Shown here: positions 48,318-57,633 of the stretch, piece by piece
How positions within the stretch are numbered: the first letter of the stretch is position 1
Layout: every line of letters begins with the position of its first letter
Assembly: GCF_018881755.1 (NCBI RefSeq)
Contig: NZ_JACVPS010000008.1
Span: 1-64,000, forward strand
Reading direction: 5' to 3'
DNA: 64,000 nt
Source: Polynucleobacter finlandensis
GTDB taxonomy: Bacteria > Pseudomonadota > Gammaproteobacteria > Burkholderiales > Burkholderiaceae
Notes under the pieces: model-generated
Told to the model about the DNA's origin: nothing
What the model saw: only the letters and a program-made list of their open reading frames with translations
The model's database searches: none
Program-made: the position numbers and the translations under genes

Positions 48318-49841
48318 ATGATGAATGCACCTCAAGCCTTTGAATCTAAAGAAGATATTGGTCACTATATCGGCGGTAAGGTAGTTAATCCTAAAGATGG
48401 TCGTTTTGCTGATGTCTACAATCCAGCAAAAGGTAAGGTAGCTCGGCGCGTTGCACTAGCAAGTCGCAAAGAAGTAGATGAAGTCGTAGCAGTTGCTCAA
48501 ACTGCATTTCAGACTTGGAGTCAAACATCCCCCTTGCGTCGTGCACGCATTATGTTTAAGTATCTTGAGCTCCTCAACGCCAATCGCGATGAATTAGCCG
48601 CCATCATTACAGCTGAACATGGCAAAGTATTTACAGATGCACAAGGTGAAGTTGTTCGCGGTCTTGAGATTGTGGAATTTGCTACTGGCATTCCTGAGTT
48701 ACTCAAGGGTGACTACACAGAGCAGGTGTCTACCGATATCGATAACTGGGTGATGCGCCAACCTTTGGGGGTCGTTGCAGGCGTCACGCCATTTAATTTC
48801 CCGGTCATGGTTCCAATGTGGATGTTCCCAGTAGCGATTGCTTGTGGCAACACCTTCATTCTCAAGCCAAGCCCGACTGATCCATCTGCCTCACTATTCA
48901 TGGCCAAACTTCTCAAAGAAGCTGGTTTACCTGATGGTGTATTTAACGTCGTGCAAGGTGATAAAGAAGCAGTTGATGCCTTGATCGAAAATCCAGATGT
49001 CAAAGCCGTTAGCTTTGTGGGTTCAACCCCTATTGCGAATTACATTTATGAGCGCTGCGCTCACTTTGGCAAACGCTCCCAAGCACTTGGTGGCGCGAAG
49101 AACCACATGGTCATCATGCCTGATGCCGATATGGATAAAGCCATCGATGCATTGATTGGTGCTGCCTACGGTTCTGCTGGTGAGCGCTGTATGGCGATCT
49201 CAGTTGCAGTCTTGGTTGGTGATGCGGCCGACAAGATCATGCCAAAACTGATAGAACGCACTAAGACTTTGAAAATCAAGAATGGCATGGAGCTCGATGC
49301 TGAGATGGGTCCCATTGTGAGTAAAGCTGCACTCGAACGCATCACTGGCTACATCGAAAGTGGTGTTGCTTCTGGCGCTAAGTTGCTGGTAGATGGACGT
49401 GGCTTAAAGGTATCCGGTCTTGAAGATGGCTTCTTCATTGGTGGCACCCTGTTTGACAACGTCACCCCAGATATGAAGATCTACCTAGAAGAAATCTTTG
49501 GACCAGTACTGTCTTGCTTGCGCGTTGCGAACTTCACTGAGGCCCTAAACCTAGTGAACTCTTGTGAGTTTGGTAATGGTGTCGCTTGCTTTACGAGTGA
49601 CGGCAATATCGCTCGTGAATTTGCGCGTCGCGTTCAAGTTGGCATGGTTGGTATCAACGTACCTATTCCAGTGCCAATGGCTTGGCATGGTTTTGGTGGT
49701 TGGAAGAAATCCCTCTTTGGCGATATGCATGCCTACGGCAAAGAAGGTGTTCGCTTCTACACCAAGCAAAAGAGTGTGATGCAACGCTGGCCTGAAAGTA
49801 TTGCTAAGGGCGCAGAGTTTGTGATGCCGACATCTAAGTAA
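48318..49841 (+). CDS. mmsA: CoA-acylating methylmalonate-semialdehyde dehydrogenase
   Basis: A 507-residue aldehyde dehydrogenase that turns methylmalonate semialdehyde (valine, inositol or beta-alanine catabolism) into propionyl-CoA or acetyl-CoA. Motifs are [16 protein letters not shown], the nucleotide loop [16 protein letters not shown], and the catalytic Cys in [12 protein letters not shown]; the general-base Glu of other ALDHs is replaced in QALGGAKNH, as usual for MmsA. The product propionyl-CoA links to the prpE pathway. It is monocistronic with a clear terminator. Confidence 0.94.
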   Translation: MMNAPQAFESKEDIGHYIGGKVVNPKDGRFADVYNPAKGKVARRVALASRKEVDEVVAVAQTAFQTWSQTSPLRRARIMFKYLELLNANRDELAAIITAEHGKVFTDAQGEVVRGLEIVEFATGIPELLKGDYTEQVSTDIDNWVMRQPLGVVAGVTPFNFPVMVPMWMFPVAIACGNTFILKPSPTDPSASLFMAKLLKEAGLPDGVFNVVQGDKEAVDALIENPDVKAVSFVGSTPIANYIYERCAHFGKRSQALGGAKNHMVIMPDADMDKAIDALIGAAYGSAGERCMAISVAVLVGDAADKIMPKLIERTKTLKIKNGMELDAEMGPIVSKAALERITGYIESGVASGAKLLVDGRGLKVSGLEDGFFIGGTLFDNVTPDMKIYLEEIFGPVLSCLRVANFTEALNLVNSCEFGNGVACFTSDGNIAREFARRVQVGMVGINVPIPVPMAWHGFGGWKKSLFGDMHAYGKEGVRFYTKQKSVMQRWPESIAKGAEFVMPTSK

Positions 49842-49858
49842 GATACTCAGACATCAAC

Positions 49859-49889
49859 AAAAATGGGGACGAAAGTCCCCATTTTTTTG
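49859..49889 (+). terminator. Intrinsic terminator after mmsA
   Basis: AAATGGGGAC (49861-49870) pairs with GTCCCCATTT (49875-49884) around a GAAA tetraloop and is followed by a T-tract to 49888. A textbook terminator, 19 bases after the mmsA stop; the A-rich left side may also serve the convergent hydrolase gene. Confidence 0.9.
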
Positions 49890-49908
49890 CCTATGCTTAA
49901 GACGATGC

Positions 49909-50967
49909 TTAAGGCTTGGAATTTAAGAACTCAATTACTGCTTTATTAAATACCTCAGGCACCTCGACATGCGGAACATGTCCAACGTTATCAATTGGCA
50001 CAAGCTTGGCATTCGGAATAGATTGAGCAGCCTTACGTCCTAGCTCCGGAAAATTACCGAGGGATTTGACTGCTTCCGGCGGCGCAAAGCGGCGCCCAAA
50101 TACAGTTCGATCTTTTTGACCAATGACTAGCAAGACCGGCATTTTCAATTGCGGCAAATCATTCACGACCGGCTTTTCGGCAATCATTTGATAGGTTAGG
50201 ACTGAAGTTCGCGCATAAGCTGGGTAGTCAGGGCCTTTTTGGACTCTGACATACACCTCTACAAACTGTTCATAGGCAGGCTGCCAATTCGGAAAGTAGC
50301 TTTGTAAGAACTTGCGATAACTTGTTTCCGTCTGAGACATCTCTAGTTTCAACAAATTGTCATTCTGCTGTGGGGGAATGTCTTTACTGTAATCCTCAAG
50401 ACCCAGTGGATTCTCTAGCACGAGCTTCTGAACTGTTTGTGGATATAAACGCGCAAAGCGTACGCCCACCATACCCCCCATCGAATTGGCGATCACGGAA
50501 ACTTGCTTGATCTTCAAAGAAGTCAGTAAAGCCTGAGTATTGGCTGCGAGATCATCAAAGTGGTATTGCACATCTGGCTTAGAAGATTTACCAAAACCAA
50601 TCTGATCTGGCGCTATCACGCGATAACCCGCCTGAGTTAATGCTGGGATGGTTAACTTCCAGTAGTCACTAGAAAAATTCTTGCCATGAAAAAGCAATAC
50701 CGCGCCTTTCTGTTTGCCTTGTGCAGGCACATCCATATACATCATGCTGGCTGGCTGGCCTTGCAAACTTGTTTTGAATTCTTTTAATGGATAGGGATAA
50801 GGCCAAGCACTTAAACGCAAGTCCAAAGGAGTGGCATTGGAGTACAGGCTTGGAGTTGGAGTTTGAACTTGAGCAGGTGCGCTAGCAGACTGCTCTGCTG
50901 TTGTGCAAGCCGATAGCAATACTGCGCTAGCGCACACCAAAAATAAACTCTTGATGGGGGTGTTCAT
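49909..50967 (-). CDS. Alpha/beta hydrolase, lipoprotein
   Basis: A 352-residue hydrolase with a lipoprotein signal (LLSACTT, lipid on Cys21). The fold is clear: oxyanion region LLFHGKNFSSDYW, nucleophile elbow ANSMGGMVG (Ser), acid near VIGQKDRTVFG, and base His in NVGHVPHVEVPE. It resembles C-C hydrolases and haloalkane-dehalogenase-like enzymes, but the substrate is unknown. The envelope location is unusual for a catabolic C-C hydrolase. It begins 2 bases after the NagK-like FAH gene, so the two are an operon. Confidence 0.85.
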   Translation of the reverse strand: MNTPIKSLFLVCASAVLLSACTTAEQSASAPAQVQTPTPSLYSNATPLDLRLSAWPYPYPLKEFKTSLQGQPASMMYMDVPAQGKQKGAVLLFHGKNFSSDYWKLTIPALTQAGYRVIAPDQIGFGKSSKPDVQYHFDDLAANTQALLTSLKIKQVSVIANSMGGMVGVRFARLYPQTVQKLVLENPLGLEDYSKDIPPQQNDNLLKLEMSQTETSYRKFLQSYFPNWQPAYEQFVEVYVRVQKGPDYPAYARTSVLTYQMIAEKPVVNDLPQLKMPVLLVIGQKDRTVFGRRFAPPEAVKSLGNFPELGRKAAQSIPNAKLVPIDNVGHVPHVEVPEVFNKAVIEFLNSKP

Positions 50968-50969
50968 CT

Positions 50970-51662
50970 TTAGATAATCTTGATTTTCAAAGGTGTCAGG
51001 CCATCAACACTACCTTCAAGTACATCACCTTTTTTAACTGGGCCCACACCAGCAGGCGTGCCAGAGAAAATCAAATCGCCGGGCTCTAAAGTAAATAAAG
51101 TAGATAGGTACGCAATCGTGTCAGGCACATTCCAGATCAGCTGATTGAGATCACCCTCTTGGCGGACTTCACCATTGACCAAAAGCTTAACACTGCCTTG
51201 GCTTGGATGACCACACTGATCTGCAGGAGTCAAAGGGCCGCAAGGCGCTGATTGATCAAATGCTTTACCAGTATCCCAAGGTCGACCCATTTTCTTGGCC
51301 TCACCCTGCAAGTCACGTCGCGTCATATCCAGACCAACTCCATAACCATATACATGATCAAGTGCTTTATCTGCAGGAATATTTTTTCCGCCTTTAGAAA
51401 TTGCTACAACCATTTCAATTTCGTGATGAACATCGCTTGAAAGACTTGGATAGGCCATGTCTTTTCCATCGGTCACGATCGCAGTTGCTGGTTTCATAAA
51501 AAAGAACGGTGGTTCGCGATCTGGATCATGGCCCATCTCACGAGCATGGTCAGCATAATTTCGGCCAACGCAATAGATTCGGTTGACTGCAAAACGACGG
51601 GTATCGCCTACAACTGGCAATGTTGAGATTACCGGTGGATCGATTACATATGCTGAACTCAT
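50970..51662 (-). CDS. Fumarylacetoacetate hydrolase family protein, fumarylpyruvate hydrolase-like
   Basis: A 230-residue FAH-fold hydrolase close in length and motifs to NagK/fumarylpyruvate hydrolase of the gentisate pathway. It has [26 protein letters not shown], metal ligands in [15 protein letters not shown] (E-x-E), and [13 protein letters not shown]. It lacks the N-terminal domain of the larger FAH relatives nearby. It is coupled to the hydrolase lipoprotein gene. No gentisate dioxygenase is in the window, so the assignment is by similarity only. Confidence 0.87.
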   Translation of the reverse strand: MSSAYVIDPPVISTLPVVGDTRRFAVNRIYCVGRNYADHAREMGHDPDREPPFFFMKPATAIVTDGKDMAYPSLSSDVHHEIEMVVAISKGGKNIPADKALDHVYGYGVGLDMTRRDLQGEAKKMGRPWDTGKAFDQSAPCGPLTPADQCGHPSQGSVKLLVNGEVRQEGDLNQLIWNVPDTIAYLSTLFTLEPGDLIFSGTPAGVGPVKKGDVLEGSVDGLTPLKIKII

Positions 51663-51720
51663 GACTAACCTTTCAATAGGAAATTTTTGGTACTGACTAT
51701 TTATTGCTGAATGAAATACC

Positions 51721-52608
51721 TTATCTAGCCACTTCTTTGGCGATGGAATTTTTTAAAATACCAATGCCATCAATCTCAATTTCAACTGTATCACCTGGCT
51801 GCATAAATACTGGAGGTGTTCTCGCGTAACCCACACCAGCAGGCGTACCGGTAATCACTACATCGCCAGGTTCTAAAGTCATCACTTCAGAGATCAAAAC
51901 CAGGGTTTCAACAACGCCCCACAAAAAATGTTCGGTATTGCTGTCTTGCATGATCTTGCCATTAAGGCGCGACTGAATCCGCAAACCATGGGCAGCCCCT
52001 GGCAACTCATCAGGGGTCACTAGGCAAGGACCAAAACCACCTGTTTGATCAAAGTTTTTACCAATGGTCCATTGAGTAGATTTACGCTGATAGTCGCGCA
52101 GACTACCGTCATTAAAAATACTGTAGCCAGCAACAGCTTCCAATGCATTCTCTTTGGTCAATCGATGGCATCTTTTGCCAATCACGAAGGCCAACTCTGC
52201 TTCGTAATCCAACTTATCCGAAACCGGTGGAACAATCATCGGCTGCTCATGCCCTAACAATGAGCTTGGAACTCTCATAAAGAAAGATGGGTAATCTGGA
52301 CGAGCATGCCCACCCTCTTTAGCATGGTCTGCATAGTTCAGGCCCATGCAAACAATTTTTTCAGGTTTTGGAATCACTGGGGCAAAGGCAATACCATCAG
52401 CTGACTTCCAGGAAAGATTTGCTTGTGCCTGAATCTCTTTAGCACGCTTCATCCATAATGGCGTGGCGATGATCTCAAGCAAGGTGGCAGGAAGATTGGC
52501 ATCTACCCCTGAAAGTGCAATCCATTCTTTTTGACTCGCATCTTTAAAAATGCCGACGCGAGTGTCTTGCTGGTTGGATGGATTTGGATAATAAGTAAAT
52601 AAACGCAT
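51721..52608 (-). CDS. Fumarylacetoacetate hydrolase family protein (295 residues)
   Basis: A FAH-fold protein of the 2-hydroxyhepta-2,4-diene-1,7-dioate isomerase/ureidoglycolate-lyase-like group. It has an N-terminal domain (about 1-75), then [31 protein letters not shown], metal ligands in [15 protein letters not shown], and [19 protein letters not shown]. Typical of hydrolases acting on 2-oxo-acid or acylpyruvate intermediates in aromatic catabolism; the substrate is unknown. It is 58 bases upstream of the smaller FAH gene on the same strand. Confidence 0.87.
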   Translation of the reverse strand: MRLFTYYPNPSNQQDTRVGIFKDASQKEWIALSGVDANLPATLLEIIATPLWMKRAKEIQAQANLSWKSADGIAFAPVIPKPEKIVCMGLNYADHAKEGGHARPDYPSFFMRVPSSLLGHEQPMIVPPVSDKLDYEAELAFVIGKRCHRLTKENALEAVAGYSIFNDGSLRDYQRKSTQWTIGKNFDQTGGFGPCLVTPDELPGAAHGLRIQSRLNGKIMQDSNTEHFLWGVVETLVLISEVMTLEPGDVVITGTPAGVGYARTPPVFMQPGDTVEIEIDGIGILKNSIAKEVAR

Positions 52609-52643
52609 TTAAAGCCTTTCCGCCGTCTCTTGATGAAGTCTTT

Positions 52644-52937
52644 TTATATCGACTCTGTATTTTTTCTTCGGTGAGTATGCTGCAATTTTAAAACTAAGAT
52701 GCTCAGTGCTAAAGCAAATGTCAGGGCATTGGCCAAAATCAGTGGCCACTTTTCAATCGCCAACCCATAAATCAACCATAAGCCCACTCCGGCGGTAAAT
52801 AAACTATACATACCCAATGAAATGCCAGATAAGTCTCTAGTACGCCAAGATTGGATCGCCTGAGGTAGAAACGCAATAGTGGTCAAAAAGGCAGCAGAGT
52901 AGCCAATGATTTCAATGTGATAAGCCTCTAGGTTCAT
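52644..52937 (-). CDS. SemiSWEET / PQ-loop family small sugar transporter
   Basis: A 97-residue protein with three membrane helices and a PQ-loop: EIIGYSAAFLTTIAFLPQAIQSWRTRDLSGISLGMY (key P, Q, R, S). Such proteins dimerise to form a channel-like sugar carrier. Helix 3 carries LANALTFALAL. It ends in a basic tail. It lies 35 bases upstream of the 295-residue FAH gene on the same strand and may be co-transcribed. Substrate not predictable. Confidence 0.85.
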   Translation of the reverse strand: MNLEAYHIEIIGYSAAFLTTIAFLPQAIQSWRTRDLSGISLGMYSLFTAGVGLWLIYGLAIEKWPLILANALTFALALSILVLKLQHTHRRKNTESI

Positions 52938-53057
52938 GCTTTTATTGTAGTTATTTATCCCATTAAATCCTTGACCTTAGTCAGACCTCATTTGCAAGGT
53001 CAATAAATGCGTAGATAATGGAATTTCAAGATTTACCCATAACAATTACTAAAAGAA

Positions 53058-54056
53058 ATGATGAGACTAACTACTTCCAAATTGATGGGCCTTGGCCTAA
53101 TTCTGGCGGCTTTTACCAGCCTTCCTCAAGCACAAACTGCGGCTATTAAAGCTTATCCGGATAAACAAGTCCGACTGGTGATTCCCTTCCCTCCAGGTGG
53201 CGCTACTGACGTTATTGGCCGCATCATGGCTCAAGAACTCTCCAAGTCTTTAAACCAACAGGTAGTAGCGGATAACCGAGCGGGTGATAGCGGCAACATT
53301 GGGGCTGATATGGTTGCTAAGGCCCCGGCAGACGGCTACACCCTGCTAATGGGCGCCCTGACATCGCATGCTATTAACTCCAATCTTGAAAAAGGCAGCA
53401 TTAAATACGATCTCGAGAAAGACTTCACGCCGGTTGCAGTGGTCGGAGTGGTGCCGCTTGTTTTTGTGGTGAACCCATCGGTTCCAGTCAAAAATATGAA
53501 AGAGTTCATTGCTTATGCCAAGGCCAATCCTGGCAAGCTTACCTTTGCATCATCTGGAGCTGGTGCCCCGCAGCGATTGGCAATGGAAATGTTCCGTTTC
53601 CAACTGGGCCTCGATTTGCTACATGTCCCATACAAGGGCAGCGGCCCTGCTATGACAGATCTGGTCGGCGGCCAAGTATTGAGCATGTCCGAGACTGTTC
53701 CTGCAGCCTTACCGTTTATTCAATCAGGTCAGTTAAGGCCTCTTGCTGTCACAACCGCAAAACGCATCAGCCAACTACCCGACGTACCAACCGTTACTCA
53801 GGCTACAGGCTTGCCTAACTTTGATGTTGTCAGCATGTTTGGTATCGAGGCACCTGCTGGAACACCCAAGCCCATCGTCGATAAGTTGAGCTCGGATATC
53901 AAAATCATTCTGCAACACCCTGATGTTCAAGAACGTATGTTGGCTGCAGGGGTCTATGTAAACTACCTTTCGCCAGCTGATTCCGCAAAACGAATTTCTC
54001 GTGAGCTCAATATGTGGGCAAAAGTCGTTAAGGATGCAAACGTTAAGGTTGATTAA
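53058..54056 (+). CDS. TctC (Bug) family periplasmic solute-binding protein, copy 2
   Basis: A 332-residue exported binding protein (signal about 1-26, cut after PQA). Bug motifs: VIPFPPGGATDVIGRIMAQEL, NRAGDSGNIGADMVAKAPADGYTLLMG, FASSGAGAPQRLAMEMF and VPYKGSGPAMTDLVGGQV. It stands alone with its own terminator, so it has no transporter partner in the window; the ligand is unknown. Confidence 0.93.
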   Translation: MMRLTTSKLMGLGLILAAFTSLPQAQTAAIKAYPDKQVRLVIPFPPGGATDVIGRIMAQELSKSLNQQVVADNRAGDSGNIGADMVAKAPADGYTLLMGALTSHAINSNLEKGSIKYDLEKDFTPVAVVGVVPLVFVVNPSVPVKNMKEFIAYAKANPGKLTFASSGAGAPQRLAMEMFRFQLGLDLLHVPYKGSGPAMTDLVGGQVLSMSETVPAALPFIQSGQLRPLAVTTAKRISQLPDVPTVTQATGLPNFDVVSMFGIEAPAGTPKPIVDKLSSDIKIILQHPDVQERMLAAGVYVNYLSPADSAKRISRELNMWAKVVKDANVKVD

Positions 54057-54095
54057 GCCAGAAACTAGCTAATCTCATATTCCTAGCGGATTCAC

Positions 54096-54127
54096 AAAAA
54101 AGGCCAATGAAATTCATTGGCCTTTTT
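54096..54127. terminator. Bidirectional terminator between convergent tctC copies 2 and 3
   Basis: AAAAAGGCCAATGAA (54096-54110) pairs with TTCATTGGCCTTTTT (54112-54126), a perfect stem around a single-base centre that opens to a small loop. It is flanked by A- and T-tracts on both sides, so it should work for both genes. Confidence 0.9.
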
Positions 54128-54162
54128 ACTTTTCACAACTCAACCGAAGATGTAACCGAGAA

Positions 54163-55155
54163 TTATTCCTTCTCGAGCTTTGCCTGGTTAGCCACTTGCT
54201 CCCATTTCTTTTTTTCTGCAGCAACAAATAGCTTGGTATTCGCAGGAGTGTCACCTACCGACCAGCCGCCTAAGTCTTTCCAGCGCTGCTTGATCTCTGG
54301 TGTTTCTAGAGACTTCTTAACTGCCGCATAAATCTTATCGATGACTGGCTTAGGTGTACCTGCCGGAACAAATAAACCAAACCATGCAGTTACTTCAAAA
54401 TTAGGGAAGCCTGATTGAATCATGGTTGGAACGTCAGGCAGTTCGGCTACACGCGTCTTACTAGTAACTGCCAGGGCTCTTAATTTCCCAGCTTTAATGT
54501 ATTGCATTGAGCTTGGCAGGTTATCGACCATCATATTGACTTGTCCAGCCAATAAATCAGCTAATGCAGGGCCAGCTCCTTTGTATGGAACGTGAAAGAT
54601 GTCAATGCCAGCTTGCACGCGAAGTAATTCACCGGACATGTGAATAGACTGACCACGACCCGATGAAGCAAAGGAGTACTTGCCAGGATTGGCCTTAGCC
54701 AAAGCGACCAACTCAGCCACTGTCTTTGCTGGAAAGTCTGCATTCACCACCAAAACATTTGGGGTAGCCAGCACAACAGTAATTGGCTCCATATCCTCAA
54801 CTTTATAAGGAAGCGTTTTATAGAGGCTGTAGTTAATGGCATTAGTACCGATATTGCCCATAGCCATGGTGTAGCCATCTGCAGGTGCGGCAATCAACGC
54901 TTGAAGGGCAATAATGCCTGCGCCACCCGCTTTATTCTCCACCACCACTGTTTGACCAAGCTCCCTTGACAAAACATCTGAAAGTTGCCGAGTTGCAATA
55001 TCAGTTGTTCCGCCAGGCGCTGCAGTCACGATGATCTTTAGCGGCTTATTGGGAAATGGATCGGCCGCATTTGCCCAAGGTGAAATAGCAATAATTGCTG
55101 CAGTTGCAGCAAAAATCATGGTGCGAATTTGGTTCAATTGAAAATGTTGAAACAT
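54163..55155 (-). CDS. TctC (Bug) family periplasmic solute-binding protein, copy 3
   Basis: A 330-residue exported binding protein (signal about 1-30, cut after ANA). Bug motifs: IVTAAPGGTTDIATRQLSDVL, NKAGGAGIIALQALIAAPADGYTMAMGNIGTNAINYSLYKTLPY, FASSGRGQSIHMSGELLRV and VPYKGAGPALADLLAGQV. GGAG eight bases before ATG supports the start. It is divergent from the DUF6644 module; ligand unknown, possibly tied to that module. Confidence 0.93.
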   Translation of the reverse strand: MFQHFQLNQIRTMIFAATAAIIAISPWANAADPFPNKPLKIIVTAAPGGTTDIATRQLSDVLSRELGQTVVVENKAGGAGIIALQALIAAPADGYTMAMGNIGTNAINYSLYKTLPYKVEDMEPITVVLATPNVLVVNADFPAKTVAELVALAKANPGKYSFASSGRGQSIHMSGELLRVQAGIDIFHVPYKGAGPALADLLAGQVNMMVDNLPSSMQYIKAGKLRALAVTSKTRVAELPDVPTMIQSGFPNFEVTAWFGLFVPAGTPKPVIDKIYAAVKKSLETPEIKQRWKDLGGWSVGDTPANTKLFVAAEKKKWEQVANQAKLEKE

Positions 55156-55233
55156 CCTGATCTCCGAAATTTATAAGTTATTTATTTGAGTGATATACAC
55201 TCTTTTCACAATATTAAACACTTGTTCAGTTTT

Positions 55234-55731
55234 ATGCGCACTTCTTTATTACTCCATTTTTGCTCCTACCTAGAAAATACCTCTGTTAGCCTGGCTATTC
55301 AGCGTAATGCCTGGGTGATTCCAAGTGTACAAACGATCCATATTATGGCGATTGCTGCGGTTCTGATTGCCTCATTAATGATCGACCTCAGATTACTTCG
55401 CCTCTCTGGAAATGAGTTTTCGATTGCGAGCATGATGGCTAGATACACCTATATTATTTGGCTTGCCATTCCCATTCTTCTAGCAACAGGAATTGTCATG
55501 ATCATTGCAGAGCCAGCGCGCTCTTTAGCAAATCCCGCATTTCAATTAAAAATGTTGATGCTGATCATCGTAATCAGCATTACCTATTGGCTACAACACG
55601 TTAGCAATCAAAACTCATTTTTCTGGAATGCGAGTCCAAATAAACGCAGACTTGCATCCATACTTGCGCTTTGCTCTATTGCCCTGTGGATTGGAATTGT
55701 GTCTTGCGGTCGCTGGATTGCCTATACCTAA
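55234..55731 (+). CDS. DUF6644-type membrane protein, first of tandem pair
   Basis: A 165-residue inner-membrane protein of unknown function with four to five helices. It has VQTIHIMAIAAVLIASLMIDLRLLRL, with an intramembrane His and conserved D-L-R, and ends in CGRWIAYT. The paralogue downstream has the same elements, so this is an ancient tandem duplication. An open frame runs to a TTG at 55186, but the ATG at 55234 is more credible even though no clear ribosome site precedes it. First gene of a four-gene set with the paralogue, a secreted protein and a DUF6152 protein. Confidence 0.7.
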   Translation: MRTSLLLHFCSYLENTSVSLAIQRNAWVIPSVQTIHIMAIAAVLIASLMIDLRLLRLSGNEFSIASMMARYTYIIWLAIPILLATGIVMIIAEPARSLANPAFQLKMLMLIIVISITYWLQHVSNQNSFFWNASPNKRRLASILALCSIALWIGIVSCGRWIAYT

Positions 55732-55747
55732 TGAACCCTGACACAGT

Positions 55748-56260
55748 ATGAATATCAATACCATCCTGCAAATCCTGTATAGCAATCCACTTGCTCAAAC
55801 TATTCGAGAGAACGAATTGCTTTTTCCTTGGGTAGAAGCTACCCACGTATTGGCTATTACACTGGTATTTGGATCTATTGCCTTGGTAGATCTTCGCTTG
55901 ATTGGTATTCGCTCTGTCGACAGATCAATTAGTAGAGTTAGCAAAGAGCTATTACCAATTACCTGGTTTGCTTTTCTGGTTGCCGTAATCACTGGCGCCA
56001 TTCTGTTTAGCTCTAATGCTATTAGCTACAGTCAGAATGTCTACTTCTTAAGCAAGATTATTTTATTGGGGTTGGCTGGCGTCAATATGATGATTTTTCA
56101 ATTCATTATTGGCGCCAATTTGGAAAAATGGGATGGTCATATACAACTCCCTCCAGCAGCAAGAATTGCAGGGCTAGTATCGATTACCCTCTGGACGGCC
56201 ATTATTATTTGCGGACGTTGGATTGGCTTTACTTTAGAGCCTGTTTTGGCTCTTTCATAA
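55748..56260 (+). CDS. DUF6644-type membrane protein, second of tandem pair
   Basis: A 170-residue inner-membrane protein with about four helices. The motif FPWVEATHVLAITLVFGSIALVDLRLIGI parallels the upstream paralogue (His in helix 1, D-L-R at its end), and the C-terminal CGRWIGFT matches CGRWIAYT. It starts 16 bases after its partner. The intramembrane His residues could bind a cofactor such as heme, but this is speculation; no experimental role is known to me. Confidence 0.78.
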   Translation: MNINTILQILYSNPLAQTIRENELLFPWVEATHVLAITLVFGSIALVDLRLIGIRSVDRSISRVSKELLPITWFAFLVAVITGAILFSSNAISYSQNVYFLSKIILLGLAGVNMMIFQFIIGANLEKWDGHIQLPPAARIAGLVSITLWTAIIICGRWIGFTLEPVLALS

Positions 56261-56269
56261 GGAATCAGA

Positions 56270-57103
56270 ATGAAAAGAAAGTTTCTTGGTATAGCACTTA
56301 GCCTCAGCGTCACTTTGGGATTTATATCGCCCTTCTCTTTAGCCCAGCAACCTGGCAAGCCCATCATTAATCCACCGCCCACAGCGAAAGATTGGACTAA
56401 TCTTGCAAAGCTACCCGATTGGAGCGGTGTATGGAACCCTAAAATTACTGACCAGGACAAGCAGGCTAAAACTAATATGCCCCCCTGGACCCCACAAGCA
56501 AATGAACTGATTCAGTTTCAGTTGGCAGAAGAGAAGGCGGGAAGACCGCCCCCACTTTTTGTTAATTGCCTGCCAGAGGCAATGCCTTCTTGGATGCTCA
56601 TTACACACAATGCCATGGAAGTACTCTTCACTCCAGGTAGAGTCACCATGCTTGGCGAATCGGATGGCAACCGCTTACGACGAATCCACACTGATGGCCG
56701 CACGCACCCTGAAGATCCAGATCCAACATTCCATGGGCACTCGATTGGGAAATGGGAAGGCGATACTTTGGTAGTGGATACAGTTGGCATCATGCCGCAA
56801 TCTTTAATCGCCATTAGTGAAGCGGCTGGCGTTCCCAATAATGGTGATATGCAAATTATTGAGCGCATTCATTTGGTAGGTAAGAATGAATTGCATGACG
56901 ACATCGAAGTCATCGCACCGAAGGTCTTAACTAAGCCATGGAAAACAACCCGTATTTACTTCCGTCAGCGCGCCAGAAAATTTGACATTGTTGAGGGTGT
57001 TTGCCTTGAGGGTTACTTTGCCCCTGGCAAAGACAAATATGGCAATGACACCTTCATACCAGTCCAACATGATGTTGGCGGGAATCGAATTCCACCACAA
57101 TAA
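56270..57103 (+). CDS. Secreted protein of unknown function (GVW...TPGRVT...EGDTLVVDT family)
   Basis: A 277-residue exported protein (signal about 1-25, cut after LAQ). The mature part has PDWSGVWNPK, NCLPEAMPSWM, EVLFTPGRVTMLGE, RRIHTDGRTHPEDPDPTFHG, HSIGKWEGDTLVVDTVG and a final beta-rich region. I know this motif set from uncharacterised periplasmic proteins of many proteobacteria and related soil bacteria, but no enzyme activity has been assigned that I can name. It begins 9 bases after the DUF6644 pair and is followed by DUF6152, so the four likely act together in the envelope. Confidence 0.75.
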   Translation: MKRKFLGIALSLSVTLGFISPFSLAQQPGKPIINPPPTAKDWTNLAKLPDWSGVWNPKITDQDKQAKTNMPPWTPQANELIQFQLAEEKAGRPPPLFVNCLPEAMPSWMLITHNAMEVLFTPGRVTMLGESDGNRLRRIHTDGRTHPEDPDPTFHGHSIGKWEGDTLVVDTVGIMPQSLIAISEAAGVPNNGDMQIIERIHLVGKNELHDDIEVIAPKVLTKPWKTTRIYFRQRARKFDIVEGVCLEGYFAPGKDKYGNDTFIPVQHDVGGNRIPPQ

Positions 57104-57120
57104 ATTTCAAGAGAAAAGCC

Positions 57121-57558
57121 ATGAACCTAAATTTAAAAAAAATAGTAGTCAACGCCACTTTTTTGGTTGGCGCCCTTAGCGCCCTCTCAGCTTTCGCACA
57201 CCACTCCACGACAATGTTTGATAAGGATAAGATATCGACGATCACCGGGGTTGTAAAAGAAGTGCAATGGACTAACCCCCATGTTGCGATTTTTGTGGAT
57301 GGCACAGTTAAGGGTAGCGATACTCCAGCCTTATGGTTAATGGAGATGACTAGCCCAGGAAACTTGGCCAGAGCAGGAGGCTGGACACGAAATGCGGTTA
57401 AAGCTGGTGATAAGGTTGTGGTTGATTTCAACCCCCTGCGCAATGGCAGCAAAGGTGGTGCACTGAAGAAAATTACACTTGTAGATACTGGCAAGTTCTA
57501 CACCGCAGATATTCGCGCTCAAGAGAGTGCCAACCTTGAAGAAAAAGAGCAAAAGTAA
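57121..57558 (+). CDS. DUF6152 secreted protein
   Basis: A 145-residue exported protein (signal about 1-24, cut after AFA). It has the DUF6152 pattern: mature N-terminal HHSTTMFDKDKISTITGVVKEVQWTNPHV, then a small OB-like beta fold with LWLMEMTSPGNLARAGGW and FNPLRNGSKGGAL. The N-terminal His-His pair just after the cleavage site is typical and could bind metal. Function unknown. Last gene of the DUF6644 module; an acidic Lys/Glu tail ends it. Confidence 0.82.
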   Translation: MNLNLKKIVVNATFLVGALSALSAFAHHSTTMFDKDKISTITGVVKEVQWTNPHVAIFVDGTVKGSDTPALWLMEMTSPGNLARAGGWTRNAVKAGDKVVVDFNPLRNGSKGGALKKITLVDTGKFYTADIRAQESANLEEKEQK

Positions 57559-57633
57559 TTCTGCTTCAGATAGCCTGAGCGTTCTGCGCCATGGCTACCT
57601 TTACTCTACAGATTTAGCGGAGACTGGACTTGA

